Source of the DNA: Enterococcus raffinosus
GTDB lineage: Bacteria > Bacillota > Bacilli > Lactobacillales > Enterococcaceae
DNA: 64,000 bases
Reading direction: 5' to 3'
Assembly: GCF_018917525.1 (NCBI RefSeq)
Contig: NZ_JAHLOS010000021.1
Coordinates: 1 to 64,000 of the forward strand
The notes under the pieces were generated by a model that was not told the origin of the DNA, ran no database searches, and was given only the letters and a program-made list of their open reading frames with translations. Positions 26,813 to 35,919 of this stretch are shown here, piece after piece. Every line of letters begins with the position of its first letter. Position 1 is the stretch's first letter. The translations under genes were made by a program, and so were the position numbers.

Positions 26813-27766
26813 TTATTTTGATTTGATGTAATTGACACCGTCTGCTTTTGGTGCTGCTGCTTTTCCTAGGAAAATGACCAGTACCACGATGGTTAAGACG
26901 TATGGTGCTGATTGTAGATACACGTCTGGAATTTGTGAAATGATCGGTAAGTTTGATCCTGCGATACTCAAGTTTTGTGCGAATCCGAAGAAGATCGCAG
27001 CCCCCATCGCACCTAACGGATTCCATTTACCAAAGATCATCGCTGCTAGTGAAATGAACCCTTGACCAGCGATGGTTGTTTGCGCAAAACGTCCAGCGAT
27101 GGATTGTGCAAAGACTGCTCCACCCATTCCACCAAGGAAACCAGAAATCAAGACACCCGAGTAACGCAAGGCGTAAACATTGATTCCCAAAGTATCAGCT
27201 GCCTGTGGGTTTTCACCGACAGAACGTAATCGTAAGCCAAAACGTGTTTTAAAAATTATGAACCAAGAAATTACCGCGACCAAAATCGCAAAATACGCTG
27301 GCAAACTTGTATTTTTAAAGAAAAGATCACCAAGTACAGGAATCTTGCTTAATACAGGAAAATCAAAGTAACCAAATTGCTGTTGGATCGTATCTGTTTG
27401 GCCTTTTCCATAAATAACCTTAATTAGGAAAATCGCTAATGGCGGTGCCAATAGATTCATTACAGTACCACTGATAATATGATCCGCACGGAAGCTGACT
27501 GTCGCTACCGCATGCAGTAACGAAAATGCCATTCCTGCTAAGCCGCCGACTAAAACACCCAACCAAGGAGTCATTGCGCCAAATTGATCGGCAAAAGCTA
27601 AGTTAAAGACTACTGAACTAAATGCCCCTGCAACCATGATTCCTTCCAAACCAACGTTAACGATCCCGCTGCGTTCAGAAAAGACCCCACCTAAAGCCGT
27701 TAAAATCAACGGTGCTGAATACACAAGTGTCTGAGCAATAATTGAAGCTACTAAATCCATATTCAT
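26813..27766 (-). CDS. nupQ: Nucleoside ABC transporter permease (NupQ-like)
   Basis: A 317-residue membrane permease with about eight to nine hydrophobic spans, belonging to the branched-chain/ribose/BMP permease superfamily. Family motifs seen are PLILTALGGVFSERSGIVNVGLEG at the start (quoted in part) and LRLRSVGENPQAADTLGI (about 190). It should form a heterodimer with the adjacent permease to import nucleosides captured by the lipoprotein at 30621. Its start codon overlaps the stop of the upstream permease gene by one base. The name follows the Bacillus subtilis NupNOPQ guanosine system; the exact substrate is inferred from the neighbours. Confidence 0.88.
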   Translation of the reverse strand: MNMDLVASIIAQTLVYSAPLILTALGGVFSERSGIVNVGLEGIMVAGAFSSVVFNLAFADQFGAMTPWLGVLVGGLAGMAFSLLHAVATVSFRADHIISGTVMNLLAPPLAIFLIKVIYGKGQTDTIQQQFGYFDFPVLSKIPVLGDLFFKNTSLPAYFAILVAVISWFIIFKTRFGLRLRSVGENPQAADTLGINVYALRYSGVLISGFLGGMGGAVFAQSIAGRFAQTTIAGQGFISLAAMIFGKWNPLGAMGAAIFFGFAQNLSIAGSNLPIISQIPDVYLQSAPYVLTIVVLVIFLGKAAAPKADGVNYIKSK

Positions 27767-28896
27767 CAGACTTTGCCCCCTTTTTCAGATTCTTCATTCG
27801 GAGCACTTTCTATTTCTTGGACAGTTGCGACTTCTTTTTTACCGCCCATGACTTTAGCTAAACCAACACGTACGATGTAGTTGATGGCTACGAAGAAGAT
27901 GATCAACGGAATTACACTATTGGCCAATTCACTTGGAATACCTGAAAACTGCATCCCTTGTCCGCCGAGCTTCAAGATACTGAACAGCAATGCGGAAAGT
28001 AAAATTCCCACTGAGCTTCCATTTCCTAACAGCGAAACAGCCATTCCGTCAAACCCGATGCTGACAGATGTTCCTTGAACAAAGTAATTCATAAACGTTC
28101 CTAGTCCATAAACCACACCACCAAGACCTGCTAAGGTACCTGAAATGATCATTGAGATTACGATCGTGCGTTTACTGCTCATCCCAGCATATTCAGAGGC
28201 AAAAGGATTCAAACCAACAGAACGAATTTCAAAACCTAGCGTTGTTCGTTTCATTAAGAACCATACAAGCACTAAGAAAACTACTGCTAAAATAATCCCC
28301 ATGTTGACCCGTGAACCGCCAAATAAGTTTGTTAACCAAGGTTCGCGTAATGACGCATTCAAGCCGACACCTTTGGTTACACCTTTGTTTGAAATGATAT
28401 CTGGTGACATTACATGGTTAACAATATGATTCGCTACGTACAGGATCACATAGTTCATCATGATCGTTACGATAACTTCACTGGTTCCAAAGAATGCTCG
28501 CAACACTCCAGGAATCGCTGCAGCCGCAGCTCCGGCCAAAGCACCAGCGATGATCGCTAATGGTAAAACAACGAATTTCGGTGAATCCGGCATACTTAAG
28601 GCAACCCAGATACTTGCGACCCAGCCGCATAAAGCTTGCCCAGATAACCCGACGTTAAAGAATCCTGCCGAGTTGGCAACGGAGAACCCAAGAGCGGTAA
28701 AGATCAACGGACCTGCACCCACCAAAATTTCTCCAATCGACATTTTGCTTTGGAACGCGGAACTGAACATCGCGTTATAGCCTTCAATCGGATTAAATCC
28801 AAACACTAACATTAAAACAGCACCAAGAACAAATCCTAAAATAACTGAAATAATCGGTACTAAAATATTTCTAATTCTTTCTGAGCGATCATTCAT
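27766..28896 (-). CDS. nupP: Nucleoside ABC transporter permease (NupP-like)
   Basis: A membrane permease of about 376 residues with roughly ten hydrophobic spans. GFEIRSVGLNPFASEYAGMS (about 225) is the typical permease-ATPase contact region, and GEILVGAGPLIFTALGFSVA lies near residue 60. It partners NupQ. The ATG at 28896 overlaps the end of the ATPase gene by eight bases. A GTG three codons earlier is possible but has a poorly spaced ribosome site. The charged tail after residue 345 is not conserved in the family. Confidence 0.87.
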   Translation of the reverse strand: MNDRSERIRNILVPIISVILGFVLGAVLMLVFGFNPIEGYNAMFSSAFQSKMSIGEILVGAGPLIFTALGFSVANSAGFFNVGLSGQALCGWVASIWVALSMPDSPKFVVLPLAIIAGALAGAAAAAIPGVLRAFFGTSEVIVTIMMNYVILYVANHIVNHVMSPDIISNKGVTKGVGLNASLREPWLTNLFGGSRVNMGIILAVVFLVLVWFLMKRTTLGFEIRSVGLNPFASEYAGMSSKRTIVISMIISGTLAGLGGVVYGLGTFMNYFVQGTSVSIGFDGMAVSLLGNGSSVGILLSALLFSILKLGGQGMQFSGIPSELANSVIPLIIFFVAINYIVRVGLAKVMGGKKEVATVQEIESAPNEESEKGGKV

Positions 28897-30451
28897 TTGT
28901 CTCACCAGCCTTTGCTAATTCTGCTCGCGCTTCTTCTAAACTATAGCCGGCCATCAATAGCCCAAGCTCGTTTTCAGAAGTTTCTTTCGGATCTACGATA
29001 CCAACGATCTCCCCTGCATGAATAACCGCGATACGGTCAGAGACATTCAAAATTTCATCTAACTCAAAACTTACTAACAGTACGCCTTTTTGCTTGTCGC
29101 GCTGTTCAACCAAACGTTTGTGGATATATTCGATCGCCCCAACATCCAGTCCACGAGTTGGCTGTGATACGATCAATAGATCTGGATCACGATCCACTTC
29201 CCGCGCAATAATCGCTTTTTGCTGATTCCCGCCTGATAGTGAAGCAGCTGGTGCTTTTTCACTAGTCGTTCGTACATCGTATTCTTCAATCAAGCGTTTT
29301 GCGTAACGGTCGATTTCCCCATAGTTCAAGATACCTGTCTTACTGAATGGTTCATGATAATACGATTGCAGTGCAATATTTTCTGATAACGGCAACGGTA
29401 GAATCAAACCATATTTATGACGGTCTTCCGGCACATGTCCGACACCCGTTTCAGTAATATGACGCGGTGCTTTTCCTGTGACGTCTTTTCCGCTAATTGT
29501 GACAGTTCCGCTTTCGACTTTGCGCAAACCAGTTAACGCTTGAATCAGCTCTGTCTGACCATTGCCGTCGATTCCGGCAATCCCGACAACTTCGCCGCGA
29601 TGGACATCCAGTGAAAGATTCTTCACTGCTTCTAAGCCGCGACTTTCTTTTACAACAAGATCCTTGATTGAAAGAACGACTTCGCCCGGCGTTGCTGGTA
29701 CCTTATCTGTTTTGAATGAAACAGAGCGCCCCACCATCATATCGGCTAATTGTTGCGAGCTGACATCTTTGACGTCGACCGTTCCTATGTATTGTCCCCG
29801 ACGAATGACTGAACAGCGATCCGCAACTTTTTTAATTTCATCTAACTTATGAGTAATTAGAATAATGGATTTGCCCTCATTGATAAGGCCTTCCATAATC
29901 GTAATCAGCTCATCAATTTCTTGCGGTGTTAATACTGCCGTTGGTTCATCAAAAATTAGAATATTCGCGCCACGATACAAGGTTTTCAAAATTTCAACCC
30001 GTTGCTGCATCCCAACTGAAATATCGCGAATATACGCATCCGGATCAACCTTCAATCCATATTCTTCTGATAGACGAACGATTTCGGCCTTAGCTTTCTT
30101 TTTGTCCAGCATGCCGTTTTTCTTCGGCTCGCTGCCTAAAATAATGTTCTCTGTGACGGTAAAGGCATCCACTAACATGAAATGCTGATGGACCATTCCG
30201 ATCCCTAATTGATTGGCTTTCGTTGGGCTTGAGATATCGACGGGTTGACCATCCATTAGAATCTCACCAGAAGTTGGCTGTAATAGCCCAGACAAGACAT
30301 TCATCAATGTTGATTTTCCAGCGCCATTTTCACCTAGAAGCGCGTGAATCTCGCCCTTTCGAATCTGAAGATTGATGTTGTCATTTGCTTTAAACGTACC
30401 AAATTGCTTGGTGATATTGCGCATCTCAATGACATTTTGTTCTTCTGTCAC
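28889..30451 (-). CDS. nupO: Nucleoside ABC transporter, double ATPase subunit (NupO-like)
   Basis: A 520-residue protein made of two fused ABC ATPase domains. The first (1-245) has Walker A GENGAGKST, signature ISVGMQQRVEILK and Walker B ILIFDEPTAVLTP. The second (255-510) has the degenerate A-loop GIDGNGQTELIQAL, signature LSGGNQQKAIIARE and LIVSQPTRGLDVGA. This tandem layout is that of the BMP/nucleoside and ribose importers. It energises the two permeases whose genes follow. A 170-base structured gap separates it from the lipoprotein gene. Confidence 0.92.
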   Translation of the reverse strand: MTEEQNVIEMRNITKQFGTFKANDNINLQIRKGEIHALLGENGAGKSTLMNVLSGLLQPTSGEILMDGQPVDISSPTKANQLGIGMVHQHFMLVDAFTVTENIILGSEPKKNGMLDKKKAKAEIVRLSEEYGLKVDPDAYIRDISVGMQQRVEILKTLYRGANILIFDEPTAVLTPQEIDELITIMEGLINEGKSIILITHKLDEIKKVADRCSVIRRGQYIGTVDVKDVSSQQLADMMVGRSVSFKTDKVPATPGEVVLSIKDLVVKESRGLEAVKNLSLDVHRGEVVGIAGIDGNGQTELIQALTGLRKVESGTVTISGKDVTGKAPRHITETGVGHVPEDRHKYGLILPLPLSENIALQSYYHEPFSKTGILNYGEIDRYAKRLIEEYDVRTTSEKAPAASLSGGNQQKAIIAREVDRDPDLLIVSQPTRGLDVGAIEYIHKRLVEQRDKQKGVLLVSFELDEILNVSDRIAVIHAGEIVGIVDPKETSENELGLLMAGYSLEEARAELAKAGETNE

Positions 30452-30489
30452 TTTCTTTTCACATCCTATCGCTTTTTAAAACCTGACAA

Positions 30490-30614
30490 AACATTGCAAC
30501 GCTAAGGGCGTTCTTCCCTTAGACAAATCAAGCACAGGCTGTGACTTGTCTAAAAGAAGAAAACTTTTTTTAAAAGAGGACCATAGCCTCACGCGTTGGA
30601 GACTATGGTCACCT
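30490..30614 (-). promoter_or_regulatory. Stem-loop region between lipoprotein and ATPase genes
   Basis: On the minus strand a 12-bp stem (30579-30610, GACCATAGTCTC with GAGGCTATGGTC, one G-T pair) is followed by TCTTTT. Further down, TTAGACAA/TTGTCTAA and AAGGG/CCCTT stems occur. Such a region can act as a partial terminator and protect the upstream mRNA, giving more binding protein than ATPase. Confidence 0.55.
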
Positions 30615-30620
30615 GAATAA

Positions 30621-31721
30621 TTATTTCTCAGGAGTTTCTGGAACTTTGATGTCGCCAGCAGAAACTTTTTCTTTTGCTTCTTTAACAGCTGCTTTCGCAT
30701 CGTCTGAAAGATAGCCGTCTGTTAAATCAACACCGCCGTCTTTTAAACCAAATGATAAGTGTTTGCCGCCAGGGAATTTGTCATTCAATGCATCCGTAGA
30801 GATTGATTGAACCGCTGCGCCAACGCCTTTAAGTGTTGAAGTCAAGCAGAAGTTGCTTTCTTTACCGTCTTTAGATTTGTATTTGCCATCGTTTTGTTGG
30901 TCGCTATCGACACCGATAACCCAAACTTTGTCAGCTTCGTCAGCTTTTTCGTTACGTGCTTTCGCTTCTGAGAAGACCCCTTGACCAGTACCGCCTGAAG
31001 CATGATAAATGATGTCTACGCCAGCATTGTACATATTCGCTGCCAAAGCTTTCCCTTTAGAAGGATCACCAAATGAAGCCGCATATTGTACGTCTACAGA
31101 AATGTCTTTGTCTAATTTTTTAGCAGTATCTTTTACCCCTTGAACGAAACCAGCTTCAAAGCGGTCGATTACGGCACCTTCTTCACCACCGACAAAACCT
31201 AATTTATTTGATTTTGTTGTTTCAGCTGCTGCTACACCTGCTAGGTAAGCTGCTTCTTGGTCTTTAAATGTTGCTGATGCAACGTTATCTTTGTCTTCAA
31301 TCACTGAGTCAATGATAACGAAGTTTGTATCTGGGTTTTGATCTGCTGCTGCTGAGATTGGATCAGCTAGTAAGTAACCAATCCCGAAGACTGTTTTGAA
31401 ACCGTTAGTAACAGCTTGTGAAATATTTTGTTCATATTCAGAAGCATCGTTTGATTGGATATAGTTATATCCGCCAGTACCTTTTTTGATATCGTGTTCT
31501 TTTCCCCATGCTTGAAGACCTTCCCAAGCACTTTGGTTAAATGAACGGTCGTCCACCCCACCAATGTCTGTTACGATTGCTACACTGTGTTTTGCATCGT
31601 CTTTGGCCGCTCCGCCTGAAGAATCAGTTGAACCGCCGCCATTACCGCCGCCGCAAGCTCCTAGAGTCAGCAATGCTGCCATTGCCACGGTACCTAGGCC
31701 AAATAATTTTGCTTTTTTCAT
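30621..31721 (-). CDS. nupN: BMP-family nucleoside-binding lipoprotein (NupN/BmpA-like)
   Basis: A lipoprotein of about 366 residues that captures nucleosides outside the membrane and delivers them to the ABC genes downstream. It has a lipoprotein signal peptide (MKKAKLFGLGTVAMAALLTL then GAC) with the lipidated cysteine near residue 23, and a glycine-rich linker. The BMP domain includes VAIVTDIGGVDDRSFNQSAW (about 45) and IYHASGGTGQGVF. The start at 31721 has AGGGGGC nine bases upstream; an earlier in-frame ATG at 31754 does not. It lies between cdd and the ABC genes. Confidence 0.93.
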   Translation of the reverse strand: MKKAKLFGLGTVAMAALLTLGACGGGNGGGSTDSSGGAAKDDAKHSVAIVTDIGGVDDRSFNQSAWEGLQAWGKEHDIKKGTGGYNYIQSNDASEYEQNISQAVTNGFKTVFGIGYLLADPISAAADQNPDTNFVIIDSVIEDKDNVASATFKDQEAAYLAGVAAAETTKSNKLGFVGGEEGAVIDRFEAGFVQGVKDTAKKLDKDISVDVQYAASFGDPSKGKALAANMYNAGVDIIYHASGGTGQGVFSEAKARNEKADEADKVWVIGVDSDQQNDGKYKSKDGKESNFCLTSTLKGVGAAVQSISTDALNDKFPGGKHLSFGLKDGGVDLTDGYLSDDAKAAVKEAKEKVSAGDIKVPETPEK

Positions 31722-31780
31722 TTCTGTAAAGCCCCCTAAATATGTTTTTTTCAACAGTCCTGCGACTGAATGAACATGGT

Positions 31781-32173
31781 TTATAAATCTTTGTCAGTAA
31801 AGGTATACGGCAGTAACTCTCCAACGGTCATTTCTTTTGTTACACCGTTGTCACCGACTAAGGTTACTGGCATCGCTGGATCGCAAAATTCCGCCATAAC
31901 TTGACGACAAGCGCCACATGGAGAAATCGGTTCTGGTGTGTGACCAGCGACCACAAGATGACTAAAGGCTCTTTCGCCTTCCGAAACAGCTTTAAAAATG
32001 GCTGTTCGTTCCGCGCAATTCGTTAAGCCGTAAGAAGCATTTTCAATATTGATTCCTTGATAGGTTTTTCCTTCTTTTGTCACGAGACACGCGCCAACAG
32101 GAAATTTTGAATATGGGACGTACGCTTTGTCGAGTGCTTCAACTGCGATATCGATCCATTCTTGTTTACTCAT
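31781..32173 (-). CDS. cdd: Cytidine deaminase
   Basis: A 130-residue tetrameric-type deaminase converting cytidine and deoxycytidine to uridine and deoxyuridine, which Pdp then splits. The zinc ligands and catalytic glutamate are in NCAERTAIFKA and PCGACRQVMAEF. Length is typical for the small Bacillus-type enzyme. It lies 17 bases after deoC in the same operon. Confidence 0.96.
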   Translation of the reverse strand: MSKQEWIDIAVEALDKAYVPYSKFPVGACLVTKEGKTYQGINIENASYGLTNCAERTAIFKAVSEGERAFSHLVVAGHTPEPISPCGACRQVMAEFCDPAMPVTLVGDNGVTKEMTVGELLPYTFTDKDL

Positions 32174-32190
32174 GTATACTGCCTCCGCTC

Positions 32191-32853
32191 TTAGTACCCC
32201 GTACCAGATAGGCCGTTCATAATAGCAACACCTGAGCTGGCACCTAAACGTGTTGCTCCTGCTTCGATCATTGCTGCTGCTTCTTTCGCGTTGTGGATAC
32301 CGCCGGAAGCCTTAACACCCATTTCTGGTCCAACCGTTTCACGCATCAAACGTACATCTTCGACCGTTGCGCCACCAGTTGAGAAGCCAGTAGAAGTTTT
32401 AACAAAATCTGCTCCAGCTGCTTTCGCTAATTCGCAGGCTTTGACTTTTTCTTCATTCGTTAATAGAGAAGTTTCGATGATCACTTTGACTAAAGCTTTA
32501 TCCTTTGCGGCTGCTACGACTGCTTCGATATCTTTTTGAACTTTTTCGTCGTTGCCGTCCTTCAATTCGCCAATGTTGATAACCATATCTACTTCATCCG
32601 CACCATTTTGAATCGCATTTGCTGCTTCGAATGCCTTTGTTTCGGTAGTATTTGCGCCCAATGGGAATCCGATCACCGTACAAACCGCAACAGGTTCACC
32701 TTGCAGTTCTTTGGCTGCAAGTGATACCCAAGTTGGATTAATGCAGACAGAATAGAAGCGGTATTTCTTTGCTTCTTCAATAATCTTCATAACCTCTTCT
32801 TTGCTAGCATCTGCTTTTAAAATTGTGTGGTCGATCATTCGATTTATTTCCAT
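32191..32853 (-). CDS. deoC: Deoxyribose-phosphate aldolase
   Basis: A 220-residue class I aldolase that splits 2-deoxyribose-5-phosphate into acetaldehyde and glyceraldehyde-3-phosphate. The Schiff-base lysine is in [16 protein letters not shown] (about 150), with the second catalytic lysine in GVKASGGI. It begins [20 protein letters not shown], typical of the family. It is the second gene of the nucleoside operon, 62 bases after pdp and 17 before cdd. Confidence 0.96.
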   Translation of the reverse strand: MEINRMIDHTILKADASKEEVMKIIEEAKKYRFYSVCINPTWVSLAAKELQGEPVAVCTVIGFPLGANTTETKAFEAANAIQNGADEVDMVINIGELKDGNDEKVQKDIEAVVAAAKDKALVKVIIETSLLTNEEKVKACELAKAAGADFVKTSTGFSTGGATVEDVRLMRETVGPEMGVKASGGIHNAKEAAAMIEAGATRLGASSGVAIMNGLSGTGY

Positions 32854-32915
32854 TTCTGACCCTCGCTTCTTTCATTATAATATACTTTTTATTGTTACAA
32901 AAAAGTTTTAAATAC

Positions 32916-34217
32916 TTATTCTGTAATAATATCGTGGATTAAAATAGGCTCTTTTGGCGCTTCACCAATCGAAATATTTTGATAAAGTAATTTTTTCACT
33001 TCGTCAATTTCATTGGAGTTCGCGTAGATTGTTAATAGCGATTCACCTTCAGCAACTTTGTCGCCAATTTTTTTATGCAGCTTGATACCAACAGCATGAT
33101 CGATATCTTCTTCTTTTGTTTTGCGACCCGCGCCTAATAGCATTGCGGCAATCCCAATTTCATTAGCTACTAATTCAGTGACATAACCCGAACTTTTAGC
33201 TGGTAACTCAATTTCATATTTAGCGGTTAAAATCTTATCTGTTTGATCAATTACTGTTACATCTCCGCCCTGATCCTTAACCATCTCACGGAATTTTTCG
33301 AGCGCCTTACCTGAATGAAGCGCTTCTTCCAACATCACTCTGGCTTCTTCCAACGTCGCTGCTTTACCTGCCAGAACAACCATTTGACTCCCCAGCACAT
33401 AGCACATCTCCGTGAGATCTGCTGGCCCATTGCCCTTCAAGGTATCAATCGCTTCAACGATTTCCAAACTATTTCCAATTGCTTCACCTAGCGGCTCAGA
33501 CATATCCGAAATCACAGCCATCGTTTGACGTCCAGCAAGCTTCCCAATGCGAACCATGGTTTTCGCTAAGCGCTTGGCATCCTCAATGTTCTTCATGAAG
33601 GCCCCTTCACCAGTAGTCACATCTAAAACGATCGCATCTGCACCCGCCGCGATTTTTTTACTCATAATCGAGCTGGCAATCAAAGGGATTGAATCCACAG
33701 TTGCCGTTACATCCCGCAACGCATACAGCTTTTTATCCGCCGGAGCCAGATTTCCTGACTGACCAATCACGGCTACTTTGCTCTTGTTCACGATATCAAC
33801 AAATTCTTGATCCGACAATTCGATTTTAAAGCCAGGGATTGATTCGAATTTATCTAAGGTACCGCCGGTAAACCCAAGACCGCGTCCAGACATTTTTGCT
33901 ACAGGGACACCGACACTCGCTACAAGTGGTGCTAGAACCAAGGTTGTCGTGTCACCAACACCGCCAGTGGAATGCTTATCCACCTTCACACCCTCAATGG
34001 ATGACAAGTCAATGATATCACCTGAGTTTGCCATAGCTAAAGTTAAATGAGAAATTTCCTCATCCGTCATGTCCTGATAAAAGATCGCCATTAACAAAGC
34101 GCTCATCTGATAATCTGGAATACTTCCGTCTGTATAGCCATCAATAATGAAGTCGAGTTCTTCTTTTGATAGGGCTTTACCATCTCTTTTTTTTTCGATC
34201 AAATCTACCATTCTCAT
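32916..34217 (-). CDS. pdp: Pyrimidine-nucleoside phosphorylase
   Basis: A 433-residue enzyme cleaving uridine, deoxyuridine and thymidine with phosphate. The family signature is [19 protein letters not shown] (about 110), with phosphate-binding KHSTGGVGD. Three domains of the NP-II family are complete. The ATG at 34217 has GGAGG seven bases in front; the frame extends to 34238 without a better start. It is the first gene of the nucleoside operon. Two promoters and two operator-like dyads lie in the 139 bases between it and the LacI gene. Confidence 0.95.
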   Translation of the reverse strand: MRMVDLIEKKRDGKALSKEELDFIIDGYTDGSIPDYQMSALLMAIFYQDMTDEEISHLTLAMANSGDIIDLSSIEGVKVDKHSTGGVGDTTTLVLAPLVASVGVPVAKMSGRGLGFTGGTLDKFESIPGFKIELSDQEFVDIVNKSKVAVIGQSGNLAPADKKLYALRDVTATVDSIPLIASSIMSKKIAAGADAIVLDVTTGEGAFMKNIEDAKRLAKTMVRIGKLAGRQTMAVISDMSEPLGEAIGNSLEIVEAIDTLKGNGPADLTEMCYVLGSQMVVLAGKAATLEEARVMLEEALHSGKALEKFREMVKDQGGDVTVIDQTDKILTAKYEIELPAKSSGYVTELVANEIGIAAMLLGAGRKTKEEDIDHAVGIKLHKKIGDKVAEGESLLTIYANSNEIDEVKKLLYQNISIGEAPKEPILIHDIITE

Positions 34218-34243
34218 AGGTTTTCCTCCAAGCTTCAAAAGAT

Positions 34244-34271
34244 ATTATACAATAAAATGGCGAAAGGTAAA
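34244..34271 (-). promoter_or_regulatory. Promoter P2 of the pdp operon
   Basis: TTTACC (34266-34271), 16 bases, TATAAT (34244-34249), with an extended TG before the -10, close to the pdp ribosome site. Confidence 0.5.
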
Positions 34272-34277
34272 CCACTT

Positions 34278-34315
34278 TAGTAAAACAGTTTACTAAATAC
34301 AGAAGCGCTTTCTGT
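34278..34315 (-). promoter_or_regulatory. Operator-like dyads upstream of pdp
   Basis: TAGTAAA-ACAG-TTTACTA (34278-34295) and ACAGAAGCGCTTTCTGT (34299-34315) are LacI/CcpA-style dyads. They lie between the two promoters. They are candidates for binding by the LacI protein encoded upstream or by CcpA. Confidence 0.5.
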
Positions 34316-34331
34316 TAGCGCTGCCATCGTT

Positions 34332-34360
34332 ACTATAACGGGTACTCGCCCCGTTGTCAA
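34332..34360 (-). promoter_or_regulatory. Promoter P1 of the pdp operon
   Basis: Near-consensus TTGACA (34355-34360), 17 bases, TATAGT (34332-34337). The -35 overlaps the stop codon of the LacI gene, and the spacer holds an ACGGG/CCCGT dyad. Confidence 0.7.
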
Positions 34361-35373
34361 CCCTGATCTACTTCTTTCACACTCTCACGAATAATTAATT
34401 TAGTTTGGAAGATTTTATTCGGAATTCGCTGAGAAGGGAAATTAATCGCGTCAACTAAAAATTTAGCTGCTGAAAAGCCGATCTCGCTACTCGGCTGGAA
34501 GACTGTTGTCAAAGGTGGAACCATGTATTCACTGACCTCTAAGCCGTCAAATCCCACGACCGAAATGTCCTCAGGAATTTTTAATCCCGCCTCATAAATC
34601 GCTTGATAGCAGCCCAGAGCCATTTCATCATTTCCGCAAAATATCGCCGTAATTTCCTTATTCTTTAATACTTCTCTTGCCGCATGATAACCGCCAGAGA
34701 TTGTTAATTGTCCAGAACAAATATAGCTTTCTTCAAATGGCAATTGATATTCAAAAACCACCTGTCGATAGGCCTTCACCCGCTCGGTCAATTGGTAATA
34801 ACCTTGGCTTTCTTTTAACATACCAATATGACGATGCCCTTTATCTACCAACATCCGCAGGACTTCTTGTGCTCCAGCGTATTCTTCGACTAGTAGCTGA
34901 CCCCAATCGCGATCATTCAAGCCTCGGTCAATCAAAACAATCGGGTGTTTACGGTAGAAATCACTGCCCAGCTTGTGTTCACCCTCTAGTTGATTCGGTG
35001 TCGCCAACAAGATTCCGTCTACTGATCGATGCGACAATTCATTTAAATAACGTTTTTCTTGTTCAATGTCATGGCGGGAATTACACAAAATAATCATATA
35101 GCCTAAAGGGTTTAAATAACTCTCTACCCCTTCAATCACTTTTGAGAAAAAAAAGTCCGTTACATCGGGCACAATCATTCCAATCGTTTTCGAATGACGA
35201 TTAATCAAATTCGCCGCAAAAAAATCCGGTTTATATTGATATTCTTCAACGATCGCTAATACTTTTTTGCGCGTCTGTTCGCTGAAGCGACTGCCCTTAT
35301 TATTTAAAATCTGCGAAACAGTCGTTACGGAAACGCCTGCCATCTCAGCGATTTCTTTTATGGTGATCTTCAT
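34357..35373 (-). CDS. LacI-family repressor, probable regulator of the nucleoside operon
   Basis: A 338-residue repressor. The N-terminal helix-turn-helix and hinge are clear (MKITIKEIAEMAGVSVTTVS then QILNNKGSRFS). The periplasmic-binding-protein-like sensor fills residues 60-335 (KTIGMIVPDVTDFFFSKVIE). Ribose- or nucleoside-type effectors are usual for such clusters, but the ligand is not readable. The start at 35373 (or the adjacent ATG at 35376) follows GAAGGA; the frame runs further upstream without a ribosome site. It sits directly before pdp in the same direction. Confidence 0.85.
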   Translation of the reverse strand: MKITIKEIAEMAGVSVTTVSQILNNKGSRFSEQTRKKVLAIVEEYQYKPDFFAANLINRHSKTIGMIVPDVTDFFFSKVIEGVESYLNPLGYMIILCNSRHDIEQEKRYLNELSHRSVDGILLATPNQLEGEHKLGSDFYRKHPIVLIDRGLNDRDWGQLLVEEYAGAQEVLRMLVDKGHRHIGMLKESQGYYQLTERVKAYRQVVFEYQLPFEESYICSGQLTISGGYHAAREVLKNKEITAIFCGNDEMALGCYQAIYEAGLKIPEDISVVGFDGLEVSEYMVPPLTTVFQPSSEIGFSAAKFLVDAINFPSQRIPNKIFQTKLIIRESVKEVDQG

Positions 35374-35523
35374 CATGGTCCTTCTCTCTGCGTTTTTTTT
35401 AAGTGTAGCAAAGGAAAAAATAGAAAGAAAGCCTTTTTCATCAAAACACAAGACTTCTTACTTGCCCTGTAAAAAAAAGAGCGTAAATTAAAGACTGTAA
35501 TAAATCAGAAGGCAGGTGAGAAA

Positions 35524-35895
35524 ATGTTAGACGTTTTAGGAGCAATCAACAATCTACGCTGGACAACAGAGCATCATTTTCTGCACATCAAAAATCAACA
35601 CGAATTTATGCGTATCTGGGCAGTTCAATTTGAACTCGCTTATACTGATTTTCGCGTGATCCAAATGGCGCTGCAGCTAGACAAGCAAACGACATTGCTG
35701 CAACGTTTTACAAAAGCCTATGATGCAGTCTATCAATACGAATATGAATTCGTGAAAGGCGGACTGGAAGGCTTCAACCAGCAATTCGGCAACCAAATCG
35801 AGGCCTATGACGAAGCTCAGCAAAGGTTATTAGTTATCTTAGATGAATTATTGCAGCAACAGCCTCAGGTAACCGCAGAAAACAATTTGATTTAA
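35524..35895 (+). CDS. Hypothetical protein, small helical
   Basis: A 123-residue protein that I do not recognise. It is mostly helical by composition, rich in aromatic and glutamine residues (WTTEHHFLHIKNQHEFMRIW; the end has LLQQQPQ). It has no signal peptide or membrane span. AGGTGAG precedes the ATG. The alpha/beta hydrolase gene starts 24 bases after its stop, so the two are very likely cotranscribed. No function is proposed. Confidence 0.65.
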   Translation: MLDVLGAINNLRWTTEHHFLHIKNQHEFMRIWAVQFELAYTDFRVIQMALQLDKQTTLLQRFTKAYDAVYQYEYEFVKGGLEGFNQQFGNQIEAYDEAQQRLLVILDELLQQQPQVTAENNLI

Positions 35896-35919
35896 ATACA
35901 GTAAAAGAAGTGAGATACG

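Noticed and set aside
30476-30700. 74-residue minus-strand ORF after the lipoprotein gene
   Set aside because: It overlaps the lipoprotein end in another frame and runs through the hairpin cluster.
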